This document shows positions 19,396 through 27,206 of a stretch of DNA of 64,000 bases, piece after piece; the first letter of the stretch is position 1, and each line of letters begins with the position of its first letter. Under the pieces are notes generated by a model. It worked only from the letters and a program-made list of their open reading frames with translations, did not search any database and was not told the DNA's origin. A program made the translations under genes and the position numbers. Source of the stretch: Acidisarcina polymorpha (GTDB lineage Bacteria > Acidobacteriota > Terriglobia > Terriglobales > Acidobacteriaceae); contig NZ_CP030840.1 in assembly GCF_003330725.1 (NCBI RefSeq), positions 496,001 through 560,000 on the forward strand. Direction: 5' to 3'.

Positions 19396-20313
19396 ATGAG
19401 CATCGCCGTTCTCGCACAAGCACTGCCGTCCGCATCGTCGGGCATGGACTGGCTCTACCAGTTCACCAACAACTTGACCAACCTCACCACGCAGAATGGC
19501 GGCGCGTTGACCCAGTTCGGTTGGACGGAGCTGAGTTGCATCTCTCTCTTCACCCTTGTGAACATGGTCATCAACTGGAACACCAGCACGATGACGTTCC
19601 GGCTCCATCACCATCCCGTGCGTGCGGGCGACCTTACCCACTTTCTGCTCAAGCTCATCGTGTGCAGCTTGCTGCTGAACTATTGGGTGAATCCGTTCCC
19701 AGGTGCCAGCTTCGGCATCAATCACTTCTTTAGCTACATCGCGCAGGCGATGGTCGCAGCCTTCGATCAGCACTCGCTTGACCAGCTCCTGCAACTTCTG
19801 AAGACGGCTGGCGATGGAACGTCAATGCCGTCCTTAACCGCACCCGTTCAGATCCTCTGCTATGTCCTCGTACAGATCATGCTCGGACTCGCTTCCGCCA
19901 TCTTGTTCGTCATCAATTGCAGCGCCTTCATCCTCTACGGTGTGACCGCACTCTTTGGCCCTGTATTTGTGCCGTTGCTCATGACGCAGACCTTCAAGGC
20001 AAAGTTCTTCCACTTCCTTGACGTGATCATCAGCTTCGCTATGATTCGCGCTGTTGCAGCCGCCTTCATCTACGTGTGGGCCGGATTCATGAATGGGTTT
20101 CTGCAGCAGACCTTCAATGGCAACTATTCGATGGATATGTGGATCGCCAATCTAATCCCTTGCTTAATGGTCTTCGTCGCTTTCATCATTAATATGCTGT
20201 TCATTCCGAGCATGACCCAAGCGATCTTCGGAGGTGCTGCTGGAATGGCAGGGTCGGGCACCGGAGTCGTCGGTAATGCACTGAGAGTTTTCGTAATGAT
20301 GGGAGGGGCATAA
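19396..20313 (+). CDS. virB6: TrbL/VirB6-type polytopic membrane protein
   Basis: A 305-residue inner-membrane protein with at least six hydrophobic helices, among them LKLIVCSLLLNYWVNPFP, CYVLVQIMLGLASAILFVINCSAFILYGVTALFGPVFVPLLM and MVFVAFIINMLFIPSM. The Gly-rich LFGPVFVPLLM block is shared with TrbL/VirB6 proteins, which form the inner-membrane pore of the secretion channel. ATG 19396 follows a GGAGA; it lies 17 bases after the previous gene, in a tight operon. Confidence 0.82.
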   Translation: MSIAVLAQALPSASSGMDWLYQFTNNLTNLTTQNGGALTQFGWTELSCISLFTLVNMVINWNTSTMTFRLHHHPVRAGDLTHFLLKLIVCSLLLNYWVNPFPGASFGINHFFSYIAQAMVAAFDQHSLDQLLQLLKTAGDGTSMPSLTAPVQILCYVLVQIMLGLASAILFVINCSAFILYGVTALFGPVFVPLLMTQTFKAKFFHFLDVIISFAMIRAVAAAFIYVWAGFMNGFLQQTFNGNYSMDMWIANLIPCLMVFVAFIINMLFIPSMTQAIFGGAAGMAGSGTGVVGNALRVFVMMGGA

Positions 20314-20315
20314 AC

Positions 20316-20513
20316 ATGAGTGACTTGTGGAATGGTTATGGATTTGGTGGCGCGTTCGGAGCATCACGCTTTGGGCGACGAGTAATCAAGCCGGTGCTTA
20401 AGCTCTTTGTCCTTGGAGTCGTCATCGCTGGGCTGATCTATACCTATGTTGTTTTGAACGCAGTTCGCGAAAGGAGCCAAGCCCGTCATGTCCACACACA
20501 CAGCACACATTGA
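20316..20513 (+). CDS. Small single-pass membrane protein
   Basis: A 65-residue protein with one central hydrophobic helix (LFVLGVVIAGLIYTYVVL), a Gly/Phe-rich N-terminus and a His-rich tail (HVHTHSTH). The gene starts at the stop of virB6 and overlaps the virB8 start by 26 bases, so it belongs to the transfer operon and is probably made as a coupled product. No family is recognised. Confidence 0.6.
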   Translation: MSDLWNGYGFGGAFGASRFGRRVIKPVLKLFVLGVVIAGLIYTYVVLNAVRERSQARHVHTHSTH

Positions 20514-21294
20514 AAGCGCGCTGACGCCGGAGCAAGCACTCCTCACCGATCACATCGGAAATGAGGTCTATGCCTCCCACTATGCCGAGCGCAAAGCCTA
20601 CCGTCTCGTCATTGGTTGCGGAACAGTAGTGCTACTTGGTTCGATGTGGCTTAACTTCTCACTCGCCCATCGCCCAACTGCGAATCGCTACATCCGCATC
20701 GATGAGATGGGCCGCGCCCAGGCAATCCAATACAGCGACCTCAACTACAGCCCCCGCGAAGGCGAAGTACGGACATACCTCACTGATTGGGCCAACTATC
20801 GCTACACCATTGGGCGGGACACCATCGCGAAGAAGTATCCGCTCAACTACTACTTTCTGTCGCAGACGCTCGCCTCGCAATTGATGACCGCAGACAACGC
20901 GAATCATCTTGTCTCACAGGTGGTGGCCGGGCAGATCGAGACAAGCGATGTGCAGGTGAAGAACGTCACCATCACGTCGATGTCAGATGAGACTGTTCAG
21001 GGTACCCGAATCGCGCGTGGAACGGCTCTTGTATCCATCGACAGGTTCTACTCTGCCCAGAACTCCCGCGAGCCCCGCACCGAGCATTGGATGCTGAGTA
21101 TTACCTACTATCTGAATCCCAAACAGGTTAGTGACCAGGCCCGCATCTTCCCGCAGTTCGAGACGATCAATCCGCTTGGATTGACCATCACGGAATTCCA
21201 CGAGAACCGGCTCTCCGTCGATCCCATCGCGCCAGGAACCAATGCAACGTTGCCGGCGTTACCGGCGATGCCAGCAACAGGAGCGACGCGATGA
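20488..21294 (+). CDS. virB8: VirB8/TrbF-type inner-membrane assembly protein
   Basis: A 268-residue bitopic protein: a cytosolic N-terminus, one transmembrane helix (LVIGCGTVVLLGSMWLNFSLA) and a periplasmic NTF2-like domain (VRTYLTDWANYRYTIGRDTIAKKYPLNYYFLSQTLASQLM ... TEHWMLSITYYLNP ... INPLGLTITEFHENR). The PLGLTITEF phrase is typical of TrbF/VirB8, which nucleates the channel. It overlaps the start of virB11 by four bases (ATGA), a translational-coupling signal. Confidence 0.88.
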   Translation: MSTHTAHIESALTPEQALLTDHIGNEVYASHYAERKAYRLVIGCGTVVLLGSMWLNFSLAHRPTANRYIRIDEMGRAQAIQYSDLNYSPREGEVRTYLTDWANYRYTIGRDTIAKKYPLNYYFLSQTLASQLMTADNANHLVSQVVAGQIETSDVQVKNVTITSMSDETVQGTRIARGTALVSIDRFYSAQNSREPRTEHWMLSITYYLNPKQVSDQARIFPQFETINPLGLTITEFHENRLSVDPIAPGTNATLPALPAMPATGATR

Positions 21295-22259
21295 GCTACC
21301 ACCTGATCCTCCCGTTCTTCCCCGAGGAGTTGCGTGCGCTTTTACTCGACCCTTCCATCTCGGACCTCATGGTAAATGGCACCACGGGCGTCTATGCGGA
21401 TCGGAACGGGGTCATCGAGCATATCCCCTTGGCGACGCCGTATTCGAATGACCGGCTACAGGCTGCAATTGAGCGGGTCGCTCGCATCCTTGGGCAAGAC
21501 CTCACGACGCAGAATCCGATCCTGAATACACGCTTGCCGGACGGCTCGCGTGTGGCGGTTGTGGGTGCTCCATCCTCTATCAATGGGCCGACACTTACCA
21601 TCCGCAAATTCAATCGCTGGTATACCTCCGATGAGTTGATTGCCGCAGGCAGCTTGCCGGAGTCCGTTCGGGACGAAGTCATCAACTTCATCAGCGAGAG
21701 AAAGAATGGCATTATCAGCGGCGGAACCAGTTCGGGGAAGACGACCCTAATGAAGGCGCTGCTTGACCATGTTCCGCAGCATGAACGTCTGGTGGTCATC
21801 GAGCAGCCCGCCGAGTTGAAAGTGAACCATCCGAATGCCGTCCGCTGGGAGGCCGTCGAGGCGATTCCTGGTCAGGTCGGCATTACTCCGAGCCAGCTCT
21901 TGGCCGCCGCTCTCCGCCATCGTCCCGACCGCATCATCATGGGCGAGATACGCGACGAGTGCGGTTACGACCTGCTGCAGGCAATGAATACAGGGCATGG
22001 TGGGACGCTTTCAACCATCCATGCAAAGTCCGCATGGGACGCCCTGAATCGTCTATCTGATTTGGCCCTTAGTGCCAAGGCGAATCTCAACCACGCATTC
22101 ATACGCTCGGAGACAGCGGAGGCCATCGACTTCGTTCTGTACTGCGAGCGCGATGCCACGGGCCGCCGCCGGGTGCGCGAGCTGATTACCGTCAACGGAT
22201 ACACCCACGCAGACCAGAGCTTCCAGACGGAGGACATCTATCGTGCTTCCGCCGCCTGA
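21291..22259 (+). CDS. virB11: VirB11/TrbB-type hexameric ATPase
   Basis: A 322-residue traffic ATPase. Walker A is GGTSSGKTT at about residue 143; the Asp box (LVVIEQPAEL), the Walker B-like IIMGEIRDECGYDLLQAMNTGH and the His box (GGTLSTIHAKS) are all present, as in TrbB/VirB11. It forms a hexamer at the inner membrane and switches the channel between pilus assembly and DNA transport. It closes the mating-pair-formation operon. Confidence 0.93.
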   Translation: MSYHLILPFFPEELRALLLDPSISDLMVNGTTGVYADRNGVIEHIPLATPYSNDRLQAAIERVARILGQDLTTQNPILNTRLPDGSRVAVVGAPSSINGPTLTIRKFNRWYTSDELIAAGSLPESVRDEVINFISERKNGIISGGTSSGKTTLMKALLDHVPQHERLVVIEQPAELKVNHPNAVRWEAVEAIPGQVGITPSQLLAAALRHRPDRIIMGEIRDECGYDLLQAMNTGHGGTLSTIHAKSAWDALNRLSDLALSAKANLNHAFIRSETAEAIDFVLYCERDATGRRRVRELITVNGYTHADQSFQTEDIYRASAA

Positions 22260-22790
22260 GCATCAGGCATACAGCTAGAGAACCCAACCCGAATCGAGGT
22301 CACTCCGATGTACCGTCATGCTGCCAAATCGGCTGCACAGCCCAACTCGTCTCTAAAAGCGCCCAGCGTGGCGTTCCGGCATCGCCGAGAGCGGAACGGC
22401 GAGTGCTCTGAGCCGTTCTTCTATAGAGCCTTTGCCGCTCGAAACAGAGCTGCGGTTTGGGCGAAGATCAGCCGCCGAGATCGAGAGTTTGACTTCAGTG
22501 CATCGGGGAGCCTTCCGCCTCGTATCCCGTCCTCTGCTCGGGGTCACGCTTCGGGGCCAAACCGGCGCCCTGCGGCTCGGCGTCGTTCTGCTTCGACTAC
22601 GTCGCCCCTACGGGGTCTCGGTTCCTCCCAAAAGAAGTTTGCGAACCGCGGCAAAGAACACCGCGCAAACTTCTTTCGGGCCCCACCAAGAAAGCACTCC
22701 TTGGCGCTTGGGAGCCGGGCCCACTCGCTGGCTTTGCCAAGTGTGACCCGAGCAGGATACGGGAAATTCAACGAAACGGAGATCACCACC
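22260..22790. other. Non-coding leader upstream of ssb
   Basis: A 531-base stretch without a supported gene. An open frame runs through it into ssb, but its residues are Arg/Ser-rich and low in hydrophobic content, as expected from chance. It carries several G+C-rich self-complementary patches and one strong inverted repeat (see next entry). In conjugative elements such leading-region DNA can hold single-strand promoters or origins. Confidence 0.5.
22631..22676. repeat. Perfect 13-bp inverted repeat, large stem-loop
   Basis: Left arm 22631-22643 (AAAGAAGTTTGCG) is the exact reverse complement of 22664-22676, with a 20-base loop; CCC at 22627-22629 and GGG at 22678-22680 can extend the stem past one mismatch. 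It lies 114 bases before the ssb start. It could be a terminator for the VirB operon, a single-strand initiation site or a leading-region promoter hairpin. Confidence 0.8.
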
Positions 22791-23165
22791 ATGTACTCAA
22801 ACAAAGTCACCCTCATCGGATTCACCGGCGCTGATGCAGAAGTTCGCACCAACAACGACCGCAGCCTAACCACTCTCCCGCTGGCAACCAAGTCCTCCTA
22901 CAAGAAGGACGGCAAGTACATCGAGCACACCGAATGGCACCGTTGCGTGGTCTTCGGCAAGCTCGGAGAGTTTGCAGCCACGCTCAAGAAGGGCGCTCAT
23001 ATCCAAGTCGAGGGCGAGCTGCGCAGCCGGAAGTATGACAGCAAGAAGACGAACTCGGAGCAGACCATCTGGGAGATCCGGGTGAACTCGATTCTCAAGC
23101 TGGACCGTGCCGCCAAAGCGGCGGCGGAAGACGAGGATGAATCCACCGAGGAAGAGGCCGCATAG
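22791..23165 (+). CDS. ssb: Single-stranded DNA-binding protein
   Basis: A 124-residue OB-fold protein with the SSB signature: NKVTLIGFTGADAEVR, LPLATKSSYKKDGKYIEHTEWHRCVVFGKLGEFAATLKKGAHIQVEGELRSRKY, and TIWEIRVNSILKLD. It would coat the transferred strand during conjugation. It is shorter than chromosomal SSB (about 170), lacks the long Gly/Pro linker, and its acidic tail (EDEDESTEEEAA) lacks the usual DDDIPF tip, so it may not recruit host SSB partners. GGAG lies nine bases before ATG 22791; the upstream part of the open frame is not supported. Confidence 0.93.
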   Translation: MYSNKVTLIGFTGADAEVRTNNDRSLTTLPLATKSSYKKDGKYIEHTEWHRCVVFGKLGEFAATLKKGAHIQVEGELRSRKYDSKKTNSEQTIWEIRVNSILKLDRAAKAAAEDEDESTEEEAA

Positions 23166-23269
23166 GCCCTTCCTCCTTTCCGAAGAGTCCGGCATGCAGC
23201 CGGGCTTCTTCGGCTGCTAAAGGCCCGTGGCATCGCGCATGCAGTGCAGGTCGGATTGGAGGTATCGAG

Positions 23270-24214
23270 ATGAATGGAACAGCCCAGGACTTTCTTACCC
23301 GTTGCTTCGCTCTGGGCGACACGATCGCTCTCTTGCTTCGCAACGAGAGGATAGCAAAGACACAGCAACGCATAGTCCCTCTGGAACGTGCGCTCGCACC
23401 CCGTTACCGTGGCTGGCTCGCTCATGAAAACCACTATGGAACGAATATCTATGTCGCTGCCAATCCGCTGCTCTCCGGCAGCCGGAAACGCACCAAGGAT
23501 TGCATCGCTTCCATTCGCCACCTGTACATCGATATCGACGTGAATGGAGAGACCCGGCTCGCCGCGCTCCGCGCTTCCGAGCTTGTGCCGGAGCCGAATG
23601 TGATCGTCTCCACATCGGTAGGTAAGTACCAAGTGTTGTGGCGCGTGGAGGACTTCGACTTCTACACGCAGGAGATGACACTCAAGCTCCTCGCGATGGC
23701 CTTCCACGGCGACATCTCCTGCACGGACTGTAATCGGGTTCTTCGTATACCGGGATTTAAGAATTGCAAGTACGATCCCGCGCAGCTCGCCACCGTCGAG
23801 TACCTCTCCGATGCGACCTACCAGCCGGATGACTTTCATCTGTATGTCCTGCGCGAAGCCTGCATGATCCCACCTATCCCTCAACAGCCGATACGCCGCG
23901 ATATGCAGACCAACTCCGAGCATGATTGGGCTTGGGTTTCGCGTGAGCTTGCCCACGGCAAAGATGCCGTGAAGCTCACGCAGGAGCTGGCTTCGCGCCG
24001 TTCCGACAAGCCCAATCCCACCTACTACGCCCAGCGCACAGTTGATATGGCTTCGGCCCGTCTCTGGCTGATGGAAGGCACATCCATTGCGGACTTAATC
24101 GCCATGCTTGAGAGCCGCAGACAGCCTGAGATTCCCGCTGCACTTTGCTCCGCTCGTGCGCGGGAGATTGCGGCCACGGCGCAACGCATGATTGCACGCA
24201 ACAAGGTCGCCTGA
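23270..24214 (+). CDS. RepB-type primase domain protein
   Basis: A 314-residue protein. The central region has LYIDIDVNGE (Asp-x-Asp metal site), VIVSTSVGKYQVLWRVE, and CNRVLRIPGFKNCKYDP, the pattern of the RepB/DUF-type primase domain of plasmids and ICEs (archaeo-eukaryotic primase fold). It likely primes the complementary strand after transfer, or extrachromosomal replication of the excised element. The C-terminal 100 residues are helical and basic. It follows ssb by about 100 bases and is probably co-expressed. No origin repeats were noticed beside it. Confidence 0.8.
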   Translation: MNGTAQDFLTRCFALGDTIALLLRNERIAKTQQRIVPLERALAPRYRGWLAHENHYGTNIYVAANPLLSGSRKRTKDCIASIRHLYIDIDVNGETRLAALRASELVPEPNVIVSTSVGKYQVLWRVEDFDFYTQEMTLKLLAMAFHGDISCTDCNRVLRIPGFKNCKYDPAQLATVEYLSDATYQPDDFHLYVLREACMIPPIPQQPIRRDMQTNSEHDWAWVSRELAHGKDAVKLTQELASRRSDKPNPTYYAQRTVDMASARLWLMEGTSIADLIAMLESRRQPEIPAALCSARAREIAATAQRMIARNKVA

Positions 24215-24238
24215 ATTCATCACTAAAGGAGAACAGCA

Positions 24239-24565
24239 ATGCCACTACTCGAAGTCATCCAAACCCGTCAGGTCAGCGCCTCTATCCGGCTCACTGACTC
24301 AACCGCTACGCAGGTCGATCAGTACGCCGCCTTCATCCACGCATCAGCGGATGATGTCGTGGAACAGGCGCTTGCTTATGTGTTCCTGAAAGATCGCGAC
24401 TTCCAGGACTTTCTGAAGACGCCACAAGCGAAGCAGGCTTCTTCGACGCTTCGCATCCGCAGAGCGCCAGCTAATGATGCAGCGGAGCCGCCCGCAAAGA
24501 AGCCGGTATCCGCTGCGTCATCGCCAGCACAACCAGCAGCATTCGTGGCGGGATCGAAGGCATGA
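24239..24565 (+). CDS. Small accessory transfer protein, ribbon-helix-helix-like
   Basis: A 108-residue protein. Its N-terminal part (QTRQVSASIRLTDSTATQVDQYAAFIHASADDVVEQALAYVF) resembles a ribbon-helix-helix DNA-binding unit, and the C-terminal 45 residues are an Ala/Pro-rich disordered tail. AAAGGAG lies before ATG 24239. Placed 146 bases before the oriT-like repeat and the mobilisation genes, it could be a relaxosome accessory factor or a local repressor. No named family is recognised. Confidence 0.6.
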   Translation: MPLLEVIQTRQVSASIRLTDSTATQVDQYAAFIHASADDVVEQALAYVFLKDRDFQDFLKTPQAKQASSTLRIRRAPANDAAEPPAKKPVSAASSPAQPAAFVAGSKA

Positions 24566-24710
24566 TCCCGCTGCTAATGCAGTGGCAGAGCCACTACGGT
24601 GCTGCGCACCGGAAGAAGATTGACACTCCATCCCTTCCAGGGTGTCGCGAAATGAGCAATAGGGAGCCTATAGGCGACCTCTCTGCAAACAAGCAAGTTA
24701 CATAAATCTG

Positions 24711-24747
24711 GTTGCTTATAGGAGACCGCAAGGCTCCTATAAGCAAC
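24711..24747. repeat. oriT: Candidate oriT: perfect 14-bp inverted repeat with 9-nt loop
   Basis: The arm GTTGCTTATAGGAG (24711-24724) and its exact complement (24734-24747) flank the loop ACCGCAAGG. A further CCTATAGG element lies about 40 bases upstream (near 24667), so the CCTATA hexamer recurs three times. The site sits in the only sizeable gap (24566-24762) between accessory, MobC-like, coupling-protein and relaxase genes, where transfer origins are usually found. The nick position is not determined. Confidence 0.6.
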
Positions 24748-24762
24748 TTCGGAGTAGACGGC

Positions 24763-25155
24763 ATGGAAGCGGAAACCCAAGGTTCCCATCTCAATTTAGA
24801 GACGCGGATTCGCCGGTCCAAAGGCAGGACCGGTCGGACGATCAGTGCCACAGCCAAGGTCACGCGCGACGAGCAGAACGAGATGGAAGCGGCGGCTATG
24901 CAAAGAGGTCAGAGCCTCAGCGAGTGGTGCCGTGAGGTGCTTCTAGCAGCGGCCAGAGGCGAGACCATCACGCCGATCTTTACTGAGATCGTGGCTATCC
25001 GTCAGCTCCTCAACTCAACTTTGCGGAATGTGGCTTGCGGCGAGGTGATGACACCGCAGGCGTTCCAGACCGAGTTGCAAGGCATTCGTTCCAGCAAGCA
25101 CAAGGCCGCAGTTGAAGTCATGCAACAGTACGCCAGAACGGAGGTAGCACAATGA
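24763..25155 (+). CDS. MobC/TraJ-like relaxosome accessory protein
   Basis: A 130-residue protein with a basic N-terminus (TRIRRSKGRTGRTISATAKVTRDEQNEMEAAAMQRGQSLSEWCREVLLAAA), the ribbon-helix-helix fold seen in mobilisation accessory proteins that bind oriT and bend it for the relaxase. Its C-terminal half is helical. The start at 24763 lies 16 bases after the oriT-like inverted repeat, so it may also autoregulate. It overlaps the coupling-protein start by four bases (ATGA). Confidence 0.72.
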   Translation: MEAETQGSHLNLETRIRRSKGRTGRTISATAKVTRDEQNEMEAAAMQRGQSLSEWCREVLLAAARGETITPIFTEIVAIRQLLNSTLRNVACGEVMTPQAFQTELQGIRSSKHKAAVEVMQQYARTEVAQ

Positions 25156-27200
25156 ATAGCAATCAGCAGTGGGGTCGCAAAGAGACCATTGTTTGGCCGC
25201 CGCACGATCCCGTCTATACCTTCAGCGCGTTGGCGTTGGGTGTTTTCGCAACGCTGTTTTTCGTGTGGCAGTTTCTCCGCTTCACGGAGACGCCGTTGCG
25301 CCGGACATATACCCCGACCTATATACAGTCGCTCATCGGTGCGACGTTCAAGCAGCATGGCAAGTATCGACTGCTGTATGTCGGGGGCGGCAAAGCCGCT
25401 CCCCGACTGGCCCTGCCAGCCGACTTCGTTCCCGGCGAAACCAAGCTGCCCACCGGTGCTGTCTTTCCTGCTGAATTGTCCAAGGCGACACGGCAGCAGG
25501 GTTACACGGTTTTCTATCGAGGGCCGGAGAAGGACTACAACGACGCCGCGCTGAGCCGGTGGCTTCGCAGCGTGTATTTTGACGGGCAAGGGTTGCTCGA
25601 TATCTACGCAACCTCGTTAGGAGAAGGGCTTCTTGTCCTGGTGATCGCTCTCGTGTTCGCCGGACGCGCGGACGTGAAACGGTTCCGCGAGTTGAAGTAC
25701 GGACGCCACCTGAAGGGGCCGGTAATGGTTTCCCCGTCCAAGTTCAACAAGGCACTGAAGGCCGATGGCTTGGCCATTGAGACTTCTAAAAGGCCGTGGT
25801 ATCTCCGCAAGCCTATACAGCTCCGCATCCCCAAAAGCGCGGAAGCGAAGCACATTCAGATCATGGGCGACACCGGGACCGGCAAGTCCACACTGATAAA
25901 ACAGCTCCTCCAGCAGGTCGCCGACCGGGGTGAAATTGCCATCGTCTATGACCCGGCAGGCGAGTTCACGGAGAGCTTTTACAGGGAGAGCAGGAAGGAC
26001 CTGATTCTGAATCCGCTGGACTCACGGGCGCCTTATTGGACGCCATCGAGCGAACTGCGGAACCCCGCCGAGGCGCGGACTATCGCGGCTTCCATGTACC
26101 AGCCGCGCGAGGACAAGCGGGGCGAGTTCTTTACGGATACGCCGCAGAAGATCTTCGCCCATCTCCTGAAGTACAAGCCTTCACCCGAAGAATTGGTTGC
26201 GTGGATGTCGGACGAGGATGAGATCGATCGACGTTTGGAAGGCACCGAGCTTGCGAACTTCGCACTGAAGGATGCGCCCCAGCAGCGGAGTGGTGTACTT
26301 GGCTCGCTCGGCCTTGTGGCCGACAGCTTGCGTCTTCTGCCTACCCGCGAAGAAGCCCAGGGTCTGGAGTGGTGCGCGACGGAATGGGCCGAAAAGCGTG
26401 AGGGCTGGATCTTCCTCACATCCACGGAAGCCGAGCAGGAGGCGCTTCGTCCGTTGCATTCGCTCTGGATTGATCTGCTTGTGTTGCGTCTTCTGACCAA
26501 GCCGAAGCCGGGGCAGAAAAAGGTATGGCTGGTGATCGACGAGCTGGCCAGCCTCCAGCGTCTTCCGCAGTTCCATACGGCGCTGACCAAGGGCCGCAAG
26601 AGCGATAACCCTATCGTCTTTGGCTACCAGGGCAAGGCACAGCTTGAAACCATCTACGGTCATCTTGCCGAGGTGATGCTTTCGCAACCGACTACTAAAT
26701 TCATCCTCCGTACCGCCGAGCCGAACGCGGCCAAGTGGGCAGCGGAAATGATCGGCGAGGTCGAAATCGAGCGTGTGCGGGAGACGGTTGCGGACGGCAA
26801 GCGCCAGGGTAAGAGTTTCACCCTCGACAGGCAGATCGAGCCGCTGGTGATGAAGTCCGAGGTCGAAGGTCTACCCGACCTGCACACCTTTGTGAAGATC
26901 AACAACTACGTCTCACGCTTTTCATTCCCGCCCATGAGCCTCCCCAAGGTGGCAGAGGCACTAATCCCGCGCGTGATTCCTCCCCACAAGATGTGGTTCA
27001 ACCCTCTCGCGCCGGTACCCGTGGCCGGTCCACCTGCCACGCCATCGACCACCGAGGCTGCCAGCGACCGCGAAAATGCCGGATCAAGCAAAGGTGCTCC
27101 GATCAAAGAAGCCGAGGTACTCGTTCCGAAACTGGAGCTTCCCAAGGCCGTGGTTCCGTCGGCGCAAGCCCGAACTTCCTCCATCTCGCACAACCTGTAG
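25152..27200 (+). CDS. virD4: VirD4/TraD-type coupling ATPase (T4CP)
   Basis: A 682-residue coupling protein that links the relaxosome to the secretion channel. Two N-terminal hydrophobic segments (FSALALGVFATLFFVWQFL and LLVLVIALVFAG) precede a RecA-like motor: Walker A GDTGTGKST at about residue 239, IAIVYDPAGEF, a Walker B-like KKVWLVIDELASLQRL and VFGYQGKAQLETIYG. The type with LYTCP features (TrwB/TraD, DUF87-like) fits the MobF relaxase next to it. The C-terminus is Pro/Ala-rich and probably binds the relaxosome. Confidence 0.92.
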   Translation: MNSNQQWGRKETIVWPPHDPVYTFSALALGVFATLFFVWQFLRFTETPLRRTYTPTYIQSLIGATFKQHGKYRLLYVGGGKAAPRLALPADFVPGETKLPTGAVFPAELSKATRQQGYTVFYRGPEKDYNDAALSRWLRSVYFDGQGLLDIYATSLGEGLLVLVIALVFAGRADVKRFRELKYGRHLKGPVMVSPSKFNKALKADGLAIETSKRPWYLRKPIQLRIPKSAEAKHIQIMGDTGTGKSTLIKQLLQQVADRGEIAIVYDPAGEFTESFYRESRKDLILNPLDSRAPYWTPSSELRNPAEARTIAASMYQPREDKRGEFFTDTPQKIFAHLLKYKPSPEELVAWMSDEDEIDRRLEGTELANFALKDAPQQRSGVLGSLGLVADSLRLLPTREEAQGLEWCATEWAEKREGWIFLTSTEAEQEALRPLHSLWIDLLVLRLLTKPKPGQKKVWLVIDELASLQRLPQFHTALTKGRKSDNPIVFGYQGKAQLETIYGHLAEVMLSQPTTKFILRTAEPNAAKWAAEMIGEVEIERVRETVADGKRQGKSFTLDRQIEPLVMKSEVEGLPDLHTFVKINNYVSRFSFPPMSLPKVAEALIPRVIPPHKMWFNPLAPVPVAGPPATPSTTEAASDRENAGSSKGAPIKEAEVLVPKLELPKAVVPSAQARTSSISHNL

Positions 27201-27206
27201 GCTGCC

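Noticed and set aside
22308-22790. Open frame extending ssb by about 160 codons upstream.
   Set aside because: The extension is Arg/Ser-rich, has no domain, and ssb has its own GGAG and ATG at 22791 exactly where the OB fold begins.
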